Assembly (NCBI RefSeq): GCF_029919255.1
Contig: NZ_CP123991.1
Span: forward strand, 2,767,833-2,831,832
Reading direction: 5' to 3'
Length of the DNA: 64,000 nucleotides
Source of the DNA: a cyanobacterium endosymbiont of Epithemia clementina EcSB
GTDB taxonomy: Bacteria; Cyanobacteriota; Cyanobacteriia; Cyanobacteriales; Microcystaceae
Shown: positions 43,013 to 51,400 of the stretch, piece by piece
Position numbering within the stretch: position 1 is the first letter of the stretch
Layout: every line of letters starts with the position of its first letter
The notes under the pieces: model-generated
What the model was told of the DNA's origin: nothing
The model's database searches: none
The model's input: the letters and a program-made list of their open reading frames with translations, nothing else
Made by a program: the position numbers and the translations under genes

Positions 43013-43990
43013 TTAGCGGACAGGCATCGTATATTTGAAATCCGTCGGGCCTTCATATCCAGAAATTTCAGCTAACTTTTTAGGAAGTTGAGTTCCTCGA
43101 AGAATTTGTCCTTTGATCTCCCAGGTAGGATAGGATTTAATCTCAGCCGAAATGCAAGCCTGTGGGTCAGGATTTTTCCCATCAGGGGAACATTCTATGT
43201 AATCAATTTCTTGAAAAGCCTCTTTACCAAATAATTGCTTTTGTTCAAAACAGTGGGGACACCAAAACGTCCCATATTTTTTGGCCCCAATTGCTGTTAG
43301 ATGTTTGGCCAAGGCAATTTCTGCTTTCCCTGATGTGGTAGTAATATTCCACCCATTGGGAGGCTGAGCTTGAGTGTTCGGCAGTGGAATGGGGGTACGA
43401 CCATCAGCGGTGGGGCCATTAACACCGGCATAGACCCCCAAGGTTCCTACGAGGGTGATCATAGCTACTACTATAGGAATAAAAAAAATTTGACCAGTTT
43501 CTTCCCATTCTCGCCCGAAAATAGTCAATCCCATCAAAAATAAGGAAAATATTGCTGAACCAATGCAATAGTAACACAGAGTTTGCAGTTCTGTCGCTAA
43601 AATATACATTAAATAGCCACTAAAGATGGCCATTGAAGTTCCCCCAGCCAACAGAAGTAACCAAGTCCAGTCTTCAAGTTGTTTTCTAAGACGTTTATTC
43701 TTGTCATGTTTTACGAATAAAGGACCTAGAGAAAAGGTTACCATACTAACATATGCCAAAAATCCAAATAAACTGAGAGGTAGACCAAAGACTGTAGCAT
43801 AAGGACTATCCAGAACACTTTTACAACCTGTTGCTCCAGTTTTAGCAGCTTCCACCCCACAGGAAACCTCTCCTCCCATCAGTTTAGTAATGGTTAAATA
43901 GGCAGTCAAAATAGCCCCAGCAACGGCGATCACTCCAATCATAGGGCGTGACCAGCGATAAATCCAAGGTATAGAACGTCGGCGACTCAT
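43013..43990 (-). CDS. VKOR-thioredoxin fusion (disulfide bond formation)
   Basis: 325 residues. The N-terminal VKOR domain has about five membrane segments, a lumenal loop with two Cys (GGEVSCGVEAAKTGATGCKS, about 36-55) and the quinone-side redox pair LCYYC (about 138-142). A thioredoxin-like domain follows from about 215, with the CxxC FWCPHCFEQ near 245 and a further Cys pair (YIECSPDG, QACISAE). Cyanobacterial VKOR fusions oxidise cysteines of periplasmic or lumenal proteins and pass electrons to quinone. All expected Cys are present, so it should work. ATG at 43990; btpA lies 49 bp upstream on the same strand. Confidence 0.93.
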   Translation of the reverse strand: MSRRRSIPWIYRWSRPMIGVIAVAGAILTAYLTITKLMGGEVSCGVEAAKTGATGCKSVLDSPYATVFGLPLSLFGFLAYVSMVTFSLGPLFVKHDKNKRLRKQLEDWTWLLLLAGGTSMAIFSGYLMYILATELQTLCYYCIGSAIFSLFLMGLTIFGREWEETGQIFFIPIVVAMITLVGTLGVYAGVNGPTADGRTPIPLPNTQAQPPNGWNITTTSGKAEIALAKHLTAIGAKKYGTFWCPHCFEQKQLFGKEAFQEIDYIECSPDGKNPDPQACISAEIKSYPTWEIKGQILRGTQLPKKLAEISGYEGPTDFKYTMPVR

Positions 43991-44038
43991 AGTAAGATTT
44001 GTTAAAATTCAGTCTATATCAGTGATTTTAACAATACT

Positions 44039-44887
44039 CTATAGAGTCAATTTTAAAGAAGGCTGAGATTGTGACCTTTCTTTAGATACGTTGACCTGTT
44101 GTGCAGCTTCTACAAATTGGGCAACCCGAATAGGATCGATCGATTCCCTAATCCTACCGTTACGTTTTAGGGAACTAGCTACAATTACGCCGTCAGCAGC
44201 TTGCATTAATTCCCCGATATTGTCCCAATTTGCCCCACTGCCGATAAAAACAGGGGTTCCTTGCGCGGCAGCTGAGGCCAATTCTAAATCTTCGAGACTA
44301 GGGGGACGTCCTGTTGCCCATCCTGATAGAATTACTCCGTCAGCTAGCCCTCGTTCAAGGGTATCTTCAACGGCGGTAGTTAGGTTTGGTATTCCTAGGG
44401 AACAGGCGTTTTTAACTAATACATCGGCTAAAATTGCAACATCAGCCCCTAATTCCCGTCGATAACGAAGTAATTTATGGGCATTGCCTTCAATTAATCC
44501 TTGATCGGTTGCCATAATTCCAGTGAGGACATTAACCCGAATAAATTGGGCGTTAATGGTGGAAGCGATTGCCATTGCCCCGATAGCGTCGTTACGGAGA
44601 AGGTTAATCCCGACAGGAACGACTACTAAATTTTTAATGCGATCAACGATCAAGGTCATGGCACTGATAATGGCCGGATCAACTTGGTCTTTTGTAAAAG
44701 GAGCATCGAAAAAATTTTCGATGATAATACCATCTACTCCCCCTGCTACAAGGGCAGTTGCTTCTTGTTCAGCCCGTTCGATCACTGAGGTTAAACTACC
44801 TCCCCAACGGGCAGAAGTGGGAAGGGGTAACAGGTGAACGACACCAATGACCGGATATGTTGTGTTGAAAATTTGAGTCAAGTCCAC
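44039..44887 (-). CDS. btpA: Photosystem I biogenesis protein BtpA
   Basis: 282 residues with a TIM-barrel pattern. The N-terminus PVIGVVHLLPLPTSARWGG, the GVDGIIIENFFDAPF loop (about 51-65), the AQFIRVNVLTG segment and the GSGANWDNIGELMQAADGVI end are typical of the BtpA/SgcQ family. In Synechocystis BtpA is a thylakoid-surface protein needed to stabilise photosystem I core proteins, while the wider family includes putative nucleosidase-type enzymes. The start is GTG at 44887. It precedes the VKOR gene by 49 bp, so both may share a transcript. Retention is noteworthy if this is a non-photosynthetic symbiont. Confidence 0.93.
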   Translation of the reverse strand: MDLTQIFNTTYPVIGVVHLLPLPTSARWGGSLTSVIERAEQEATALVAGGVDGIIIENFFDAPFTKDQVDPAIISAMTLIVDRIKNLVVVPVGINLLRNDAIGAMAIASTINAQFIRVNVLTGIMATDQGLIEGNAHKLLRYRRELGADVAILADVLVKNACSLGIPNLTTAVEDTLERGLADGVILSGWATGRPPSLEDLELASAAAQGTPVFIGSGANWDNIGELMQAADGVIVASSLKRNGRIRESIDPIRVAQFVEAAQQVNVSKERSQSQPSLKLTL

Positions 44888-45317
44888 TGAATCTACCTTG
44901 ATGGTCGGCTACGGTCGATGCCGTTGCGAAATTGAGATCCGATAACAAATTGTATCGTAGTTGGGGAACCTCCGGTGAGAAGAGAATGAAGTGAGAGGGT
45001 AGACCTTTTAACTTTTGTCTTAGTTATTTGAGATGCTCTGTAAATGTAACAATTTCACTGTCGAAACACTTCCAACTCTTCAACGCCCTGAGTCCTTAAT
45101 CTTTTTTTGAAATTAAATTTCCAGCTAACCTGTTTAAAATACTTAACTCTCTCCTGTGCTATTTTAGCGATATTAAAGTTTAATGCGATGAAATTGGTTA
45201 TTTTAAATGACTAAAGCAACTATGCTCAAATCTTTGAAGGTTTTATAGTACGGTTTACAGAAAACTGGATAAGATTAAAAACCACAGAAAAGAGATTGTT
45301 TGATTGGGGGGGGTTTC

Positions 45318-45520
45318 TTAGAAAACTGTCTAAAATTGCTGATTATAGCACGAGAAAATTCTAGGTCATCGGGAAGATGAGACTCCCAACCATTCATCAA
45401 GTCCAGAATACTAATTTGAGGTTTAAGATATTCTCGATATATATTGAGTTAGTTGATCAATAAACAATTCATCGACATGGATAACAAAACTAGAAAAAGT
45501 ATAATAATTAGTGTTTTTGG
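45318..45520 (-). pseudogene. Degraded class I methyltransferase fragment
   Basis: The minus strand reads NYYTFSSFVIHVDELFIDQL, then after a frame change YREYLKPQISILDLMNGWES and HLPDDLEFSRAI. The DLMxxWxSHLPDxL phrase replaces motif I in a bacterial methyltransferase group, preceded by FVxHxDxxFIxxLTxxY. Only the N-terminal third survives. A run of eight G (45307-45314 on the plus strand) lies just past the recognisable end. Confidence 0.65.
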
Positions 45521-46196
45521 TAAAACTAAGTTTTGTTCATTGTTTAAGTTATAACATTATCGGTTCTAGTCAGAGATAGATTATCACTCAAAATAATTCT
45601 CATTTTAAGCATAATTTTTATGTGTTATTGATTTCGTTATTTAGGTAGTATCATACAATAAAATCAGCTAGTTACTTACCCATAATATTCTATTATTATG
45701 CATACTTATCAACTACGTAAGATGTTTTTAAAACTGGAAATAATTCAATTTATATTTAGAATATAAAAATTCTTTCAAGAAGGTTTCAGTGTATTTATGA
45801 ATAAATATCTATTTATTACTAATAACTTTATGCCAACTATAGCCATGCTAATTAACATTTAAATCACATTAATTGTACTATAAAATATTCTTTCTTAAAG
45901 ATATACGTAGAGTCATTAACTATATAAATTAAATATAATTGTATTTTTGATACGAATATTTTTACTGTGATTTAGTGTTTTTTTGTATATATATTGTCGT
46001 CGTCATTTTAAACAACGTCATAATTAATAATTTAAAATTATTAATTATTCGAAAAAATGCAAATATATGACAATAACTTTTATATTATTTTTGATTTATT
46101 AACTATAACATTCCCAATAATTAATTTTTAAATGAATTCATGCTAAAACTTATGAATAGAGTCTTTAAAAGAGTAAATAATAATGTCAAAGAACAG

Positions 46197-46232
46197 GACT
46201 CTAAGTAAACTTGATCAAGTTTACTTAGAGTC
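46197..46232. repeat. 36-nt perfect palindrome
   Basis: GACTCTAAGTAAACTTGA is followed at once by its exact complement TCAAGTTTACTTAGAGTC, 18 bp per arm with no spacer. Flanking bases extend pairing with a wobble. As RNA it would be a long hairpin with a minimal loop; as DNA a cruciform-prone site or a fused pair of element ends. Confidence 0.75.
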
Positions 46233-46308
46233 TTATTATCTAGATATTTATCCTATAACTCGTGTACAATATCAAAAATTTATTGAATCTAGAGACTATA
46301 AAAAATAA
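46226..46308 (+). pseudogene. Fragment of a formylglycine-generating-enzyme-like (SUMF1) domain
   Basis: The plus strand reads YYLDIYPITRVQYQKFIESRDYKK then a stop. SUMF1/FGE-sulfatase domains begin with the pattern FxIDxYPVTNxQYxxFxxAxGY, which this fits closely. No more of the ~230-residue domain is recognisable downstream. Confidence 0.5.
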
Positions 46309-46472
46309 TAGTAATAGTTTATAAGTATTTTCATACTCCTTTGTATTAAGTTTATTTTTCAGACTGAGATAGTTATCTTATCTGTTGTGTTAATTATTAT
46401 AAAGCTGAAGTCCATACTAACTTTTTTAAAAAAAAATTAATATCTGCCGCAATTTAAGTTAACTTTTAATTA

Positions 46473-46559
46473 AGGTAAACTCTCACATTAATACCAGCAA
46501 CATAATATACTTCTGTTAAGTCATTTTCAGCATATAGTTTGTTATTTAAGTTTCTGTCC
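46473..46559 (-). pseudogene. Fragment of a Uma2-family (DUF820) putative endonuclease
   Basis: The minus strand is open for about 30 codons: DRNLNNKLYAENDLTEVYYV then AGINVRVYLN and a stop. The family phrase is DRxxKxPLYAxAGIPEYWIVDLxxRxVxVY. Uma2 proteins are multi-copy and PD-(D/E)XK-like in cyanobacteria. Only this C-terminal core piece survives. Confidence 0.5.
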
Positions 46560-46694
46560 AATTTACTTTACCTCTTTAAGGGATTCAGGATCATAAAAAT
46601 TGACATTGATTTTTATTTAGGTTTTTTTAAAAAAAAGACTGTATAATTTTGTAACTATTCCTATCAATAATATTAACTAATAATCGAAAGTATA

Positions 46695-47927
46695 ATGGCA
46701 ATTTTAATGGTCAGTAACGGTCATGGAGAAGATGTAATTGCAGCTTGTATTGCGGAACAATTACGAGAGCTATCTAACGCGCCTCAAATAGCAGCTTTTC
46801 CCCTAGTAGGAGAAGGATCCGCATACAAAGATTATAATATTCCTATTATTGGGAACGTCAAAAAAATGCCATCAGGGGGATTTAATAAAAATCCAAAACA
46901 CCTACTACGAGATGTTGCTGGAGGACTAATCGAATTAACTTTTTATCAGTATAAAAATATTCACAAATGGGGAGATAATGGGGGTAAAATTCTAGCAGTT
47001 GGTGATATAGTTCCCTTGCTTTTTGCTTGGTTGAGTGGGGCAGATTATGGATTTGTTGGAACTGCTAAATCAGAATATTATTTACGGGATGAAAAAGATT
47101 GGTTGCCTCAAACTTCTTGGTTAGCGCGTTGGTTTGGATCGATGTATTTTCCTTGGGAATGTTGGTTGATGAGTCATTCCCGATGTCGGGGGGTTTTTCC
47201 TAGAGACCGATTGACCTCCCAAATTTTAGAACAATGGCCAATACGAGTCTTTGATTTAGGAAACCCAATGATGGATGGTTTTGAGTCGAATCCAACAGTT
47301 AATTTAAACCTGAAATATGATTCATTAACCATCGTGCTACTCCCGGGTTCAAGAAGTCCAGAAGCACAACAGAACTGGAAAATTATTCTGGAAGCAATTC
47401 AAGAAATAATAAAAGAAAAACATAAAAATACCTTTACCTTTTTAGGGGCAATTTCTCCTGCTCTAAACCTTGAGAGTTTCATTCAATTTCTAATTTCTAA
47501 AGGTTGGATTTGTCAACCTATAATAACCAGTAAATTGTCTTTAAATGATCCTCATAGATTAGTTTTTAATCAACGCCAGACTACCCTAATATTAACTCAG
47601 CATTCCTATAAAGATTGTTTACAAATGGCTGATCTAGCGATCGCCATGGCCGGAACAGCAACAGAGCAATTTGTTGGATTAGGTAAACCAGCAATTACTA
47701 TCCCTGGAAATGGACCACAGTTTACTTTAAATTTTGCTAAAAAACAAACCTATCTTCTAGGAGAATCAGTTATTTTAGTTGACCATCCACAACAAGTACC
47801 AACTGTAATTAATTCTTTATTAAAAAATCCTCAAAAACTACAGCGTATTGCTGACAATGGACGCAAAAGACTTGGGACATCGGGAGCTGCCAAACGAATT
47901 GCTCAATGTTTAAAAGACTGTTTTTAA
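46695..47927 (+). CDS. Lipid-A-disaccharide synthase-related protein (cyanobacterial)
   Basis: 410 residues with two Rossmann-like halves of the GT-B fold. The N-terminus MAILMVSNGHGEDVIAACIA resembles LpxB but has NGHGED in place of GExSGD. The C-terminal half has LLPGSRSPEAQQNW (about 217-230) and the donor-site AMAGTATEQFVGLGKPAITI (about 318-337). Cyanobacteria carry this LpxB-like family in place of, or beside, true LpxB, and its lipid product is not settled. ATG at 46695. A HIP1 octamer lies at 47637-47644. The LuxR-type gene follows 78 bp later. Confidence 0.85.
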   Translation: MAILMVSNGHGEDVIAACIAEQLRELSNAPQIAAFPLVGEGSAYKDYNIPIIGNVKKMPSGGFNKNPKHLLRDVAGGLIELTFYQYKNIHKWGDNGGKILAVGDIVPLLFAWLSGADYGFVGTAKSEYYLRDEKDWLPQTSWLARWFGSMYFPWECWLMSHSRCRGVFPRDRLTSQILEQWPIRVFDLGNPMMDGFESNPTVNLNLKYDSLTIVLLPGSRSPEAQQNWKIILEAIQEIIKEKHKNTFTFLGAISPALNLESFIQFLISKGWICQPIITSKLSLNDPHRLVFNQRQTTLILTQHSYKDCLQMADLAIAMAGTATEQFVGLGKPAITIPGNGPQFTLNFAKKQTYLLGESVILVDHPQQVPTVINSLLKNPQKLQRIADNGRKRLGTSGAAKRIAQCLKDCF

Positions 47928-48077
47928 GTGGTCATAATGTATGCGGTGTGGAAATGATTTTGGATATCCATAATTTGCGAAAATTATTTAATTTTGTGAA
48001 CCTTAATGTCTAATCATCTTCCTAGAATAGGACAATGGGATAAGCGGATAAGTAAATATACTACGGGAAATATACTT

Positions 48078-48368
48078 ATGGTGAGTGAGAAGTTTCAGAC
48101 AGCAGCCTCTCTGTCGAGTCGGGAGATGGAAATTCTCGAACTCGTAGCCACTGGTTTAACCAATCTCGAAATTGCAAAGAAGCTCGAAATTAGTAAACGA
48201 ACTGTCGACAATCATATTAGTAATACTTTAACAAAAACAAAGACAGAAAACAGAGTGGAACTGTTGCGCTGGGCGTTGCAGTGGGGTAAGGTCTGTCTTA
48301 ATGATGTTAACTGCTGTTCTTTACCTATGTCTCATCAAGTAAATGTCATTCACGAAGTGATCTCCTAA
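48078..48368 (+). CDS. Small LuxR-type HTH regulator, PedR-like
   Basis: 96 residues from the ATG at 48078; an in-frame ATG at 48006 would give 120 residues with an unfamiliar N-terminus. Nearly the whole protein is a LuxR-type helix-turn-helix: LSSREMEILELVATGLTNLE then IAKKLEISKRTVDNHISNTL. The tail WALQWGKVCLNDVNCCSLP has a Cys pair and matches, as I recall it, the cyanobacterial redox regulator PedR (Ssl0564), whose DNA binding responds to photosynthetic electron flow through thioredoxin. No receiver domain is present. The PedR name rests on size and tail and is not certain. It lies 150 bp past the lpxB-like gene. Confidence 0.7.
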   Translation: MVSEKFQTAASLSSREMEILELVATGLTNLEIAKKLEISKRTVDNHISNTLTKTKTENRVELLRWALQWGKVCLNDVNCCSLPMSHQVNVIHEVIS

Positions 48369-48939
48369 CACCTTTAATAAGTGGTTGAAGGTTATAGTTA
48401 GTATCTTGATTTTGAGTTTAAGCAGCTGTCAACAAAGGAATTTTGCTATCCTCTCAAAACAAAAGTTTAAATAAGGTTTAAATACACGGTCAGCAGAAGA
48501 GTATTTCCATTTTTCCTCCGATGGCCAATATTTAGTGTTTGCGTCAGACAGACGAGGAAAAAGAGAGAGTAGGCTTTATGATCTTTGAGGTCGTCGTTTT
48601 CTACCTTGACCGGGATTAAATCAGCTAGGAAGTAGTCAAGATAAATCATCTATTAGTTTTAGATAGACGGTATATTGTTGATGTTTTTGAATAAAAAGGC
48701 AACCCCAAAATTTTTGTTTATATTTTTTAAACATTTTGACCAGAAAAATTACTAAAAACATGTTTCTATAGGTAGTTTTTTAGAATTGTCGTGAAAATGA
48801 TCGTCTTAATTCCTTTGAATTAAACGGAGGGATGCAACTGGATATTACGATTTATAATCTGGGATTAAATACCTCTTTATTTCTTCCTAATCGGTTATTA
48901 AAAAATGATTTCTAACCACCAAACTAATTTGCCAATAAC
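48369..48939. pseudogene. Gap with a frameshifted minus-strand remnant of unknown family
   Basis: On the minus strand from 48649, MIYLDYFLADLIPVKVENDD then DHKAYSLF is open; after a frame change the other frame continues SLFPRLSDANTKYWPSEEKW and YSSADRVFKPYLNFCFERIA (to about 48435). Both frames look coding, with a single shift near 48555, suggesting a gene broken by one frameshift. I do not recognise it. The rest (48660-48939) shows nothing. Confidence 0.4.
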
Positions 48940-49845
48940 TTATTCTTTTTGTAGCCTTTCTAAGGCTTGTGTTACTCTTTCTGGAGCTTTTGTCATCACC
49001 TCATCAAGGTTATCTAAAATTTCCCCAGGATAATTTTCTAAGACTTTAGTAGACAAGGAAATACGGCCTTTATATTCGTCAATATCGAGAACTATCACCT
49101 GAATTTCTTGGCCAAACTTAAACAGTGTATTTAAAGAATCAACCCGTAAACCACTAATTTGTGTAATATGTAATAATCCTGTTACTCCATTTAAATCTAC
49201 GAATATTCCATAGGGTTGAATTCTAGCTACTTTTCCAGCTACCAACGTTCTTACCGTAATTTTATTCATTTGTGCTGCCATAATGGCGCGGCGTTGGGAC
49301 AAGACTAATTTATTATTCTCCTGATTAACTTCCAAAAAATTAGCAGTTAAAGACTGACCCACTAAAGACTCTAAATCTTCTTTTTCGAGCAGATGTGATC
49401 GCGGAATAAACCCTCGTAACCCTTTAACCTTACCGATGACTCCCCCTTTATTGGTTCGAGTCACGAGAATTTGAACCGTTTGGCCAGTCTCAACCAATTC
49501 TGCTACATAATCCCAGGCTTGTTGTAATTGGAGTTGACGGACGGAAAGTTTAACTTGACCTTCAGCATTTTGATCACTGATAATCAAAAACTTACATTCT
49601 TCATTTAAAGGAAGAACCTCAACTAGATCAGAGGTTGAGTCTAAAGCGGCTTCTTTTAGGGGAACAAATCCCGTAGACTTGCCTCCGATATCAACATAAG
49701 CCCCGTCGGAGGTGTGTTGAAGCACTATTCCACTAACGATTTGTCCTTTTTCAAAGGTATAATCGTGCTGGTCTAGGGCTTTAGCAAAGTCATCCATAGA
49801 AAAGCCAATCTTGGATGATTTAGAGGGGATAGATTCTGGAGTCAT
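48940..49845 (-). CDS. rpsA: 30S ribosomal protein S1 (short cyanobacterial type)
   Basis: 301 residues from the ATG at 49845; an in-frame GTG at 49911 would add 22 residues unlike the family. Three S1 RNA-binding domains are visible: about 30-100 (KGQIVSGIVLQHTSDGAYVD), about 118-185 (GQTVQILVTRTNKGGVIGKV) and about 203-270 (GKVARIQPYGIFVDLNGVTG). Cyanobacterial and plastid S1 have three domains rather than six; the protein helps mRNA bind the 30S subunit. Cyanobacteria often encode two S1-like proteins, and which one this is cannot be told. It stands alone on the minus strand. Confidence 0.9.
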   Translation of the reverse strand: MTPESIPSKSSKIGFSMDDFAKALDQHDYTFEKGQIVSGIVLQHTSDGAYVDIGGKSTGFVPLKEAALDSTSDLVEVLPLNEECKFLIISDQNAEGQVKLSVRQLQLQQAWDYVAELVETGQTVQILVTRTNKGGVIGKVKGLRGFIPRSHLLEKEDLESLVGQSLTANFLEVNQENNKLVLSQRRAIMAAQMNKITVRTLVAGKVARIQPYGIFVDLNGVTGLLHITQISGLRVDSLNTLFKFGQEIQVIVLDIDEYKGRISLSTKVLENYPGEILDNLDEVMTKAPERVTQALERLQKE

Positions 49846-50523
49846 GGTGATTAAATGAACAAGGAAAAGCAATAAACAGTCAGTTAGGTCATCGCGGTGA
49901 CAACAACCCACTGATCACGATCATAATTGGGTGCTAAACAACTCTAACACATGGCTCTAAGTATCTTTGACCGCTTCTATTATGATAACTATCTTGTCGA
50001 TTGCAGAAAAATTGGTGATTTACCTCTTTCATTAAGGGAAAACTTGGTAAGAAATATTATCATATTGTTAATATGGTTTCGATTTTATCTTCTTTCCTAA
50101 GATTTAGACAGGCTATTAAAGATAATCAGTTATAGCTTAAATATCTCTGAGCAGTTCTAATACTTTAGTTGCACGTCTGTCAACTTAACTAATTTTAATA
50201 TCTCCTGAGGTGTAGCCGGCTTCAAATTCGGGGGCGAGACATGGGTAAGCAGCTAGAGCGATCTCCACATAACTTCGTTTAGCAATCTGTTCAGTCATTC
50301 CTAGAAAACATGGGCATCAACCCTAAAAATTTCTTTAACTACAAAAATGCCAGGAAAGACACTTCTTCTACTGGCATAACTAGATAAACATAAATAATAG
50401 CCGATTTTACCTTGTATACTTGGTATACTCGAGTATATTCAGATATAGTCTCTAATATCGCTATGGTTTAGAGCCTAAAAATAAATCCCAAGACAATTGT
50501 AGGGGGGGGTCGGGTCGCAAAAA
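49846..50523. other. Gap with a small decayed minus-strand gene and palindromes
   Basis: From ATG at 50298 on the minus strand 36 codons read MTEQIAKRSYVEIALAAYPC then LAPEFEAGYTSGDIKIS, a TAA, and in the same frame VDRRATKVLELLRDI. This looks like a short gene with one nonsense change; family unknown. ATGCCAG/CTGGCAT (50347-50377) is a small hairpin. Overlapping GTATAC palindromes lie at 50414-50429, and a run of eight G at about 50502-50509. Confidence 0.4.
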
Positions 50524-51270
50524 TTAATTATCTTGCAAAAACTTAAGATAAGATTCACAAAGTTCCTCAACCGCTAAATTATATAATTGCTGACCATGTT
50601 TCGGAGTCGCTAACGCAGGATTTGAGCCTATTCTGCCATCAGGATAATGACGACGAAAATCCACTGCCCCATAGATTGGATAACCAGATGCTACTTTTTC
50701 AGATAGAGGGACATTTTTAACAGACTCAGGATGGATATATTGAGTAACAGCTACTTCTGAGGGGGTAGCATGAGATCCTTCTTGATCACCGTACAATTCC
50801 TTCGCTTTTTTGTATACAGAACTACACATAAACCAATTTTCCACTCGACAACGAACTTGATCCGCTTGAGGAAAATTAAGATGAGCTAAATAATTATAGG
50901 CCTGGGAAAAAGCTCCTTTAAGGGAAGCAATGTTACCGCCATGCCCATTAATAAAGAAAAATCGGGTAAATCCTACCCTAGTTAAACAGGTTAAATAATC
51001 CTCAATGACTTGAATTAAGGTCGTAGGACGCAAACTAATAGTTCCAGGGAAAGCTGTATGATGCAATGCCATACCTACATTAATGGTGGGGGCTACCATC
51101 GCTTGAGTTTTTTCCCCAACCCCTTTAGCGATCACCTCTGCACAAATAGAATCAGTTCCTATTAACCCTGTCGGTCCATGTTGTTCAGTCGAACCGATGG
51201 GAATGATCAGTCCTTGAGAGGTGTTTAGATAATCTTCAACTTCCGGCCAGGTGCTTAAGTTTAGTAGCAT
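50524..51270 (-). CDS. Creatininase-family amidohydrolase
   Basis: 248 residues, standard length. The metal-site motifs are intact: IPIGSTEQHGPTGLIGTDSI (Glu and His near 28-30, Asp near 37), NINVGMALHHTAFPGTISL near 63-80, and INGHGGNIASL (about 108-118) with the metal His. Members hydrolyse cyclic amides (creatinine, formamide intermediates in riboflavin/F420 synthesis, mycofactocin precursor). The cyanobacterial members have no settled substrate. ATG at 51270; divergent from sphR, so promoters of both lie in 51271-51400. Confidence 0.88.
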   Translation of the reverse strand: MLLNLSTWPEVEDYLNTSQGLIIPIGSTEQHGPTGLIGTDSICAEVIAKGVGEKTQAMVAPTINVGMALHHTAFPGTISLRPTTLIQVIEDYLTCLTRVGFTRFFFINGHGGNIASLKGAFSQAYNYLAHLNFPQADQVRCRVENWFMCSSVYKKAKELYGDQEGSHATPSEVAVTQYIHPESVKNVPLSEKVASGYPIYGAVDFRRHYPDGRIGSNPALATPKHGQQLYNLAVEELCESYLKFLQDN

Positions 51271-51367
51271 AAACTATTTATTAGTGGCATAAAAAATTTA
51301 AATGTCTAAGAAGACTATGAGATGAAAGAAGAAAAAACTATACTCAACGGCTAACTTTGTTGTATAT

Positions 51368-51375
51368 CTTAACCT
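51368..51375 (+). promoter_or_regulatory. Pho-box-like octamer upstream of sphR
   Basis: CTTAACCT matches the cyanobacterial Pho-box unit PyTTAAPyPy(T/A) and lies 25 bp before the preferred sphR ATG. At the expected 11-bp spacing the next octamer is GTCAACGT, a partial match. It suggests autoregulation or regulation of the divergent gene. Confidence 0.4.
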
Positions 51376-51400
51376 AGAGTCAACGTTAAGAGTATTGTTC

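Larger units (their letters stand above)
44888..46694. other. 1.8-kb gap with three gene remnants and a long palindrome
   Basis: Contains the methyltransferase remnant (45318-45520), the 36-nt palindrome with a SUMF1-like fragment (46197-46308) and a Uma2-like fragment (46473-46559). The first 430 bases upstream of btpA should hold its promoter, but none is convincing. 45560-46140 is very AT-rich with nothing seen. Confidence 0.5.

Noticed and set aside
44091-44837. Two plus-strand frames opposite btpA (124 and 104 codons)
   Set aside because: Antisense shadows; btpA on the minus strand has full family sequence.
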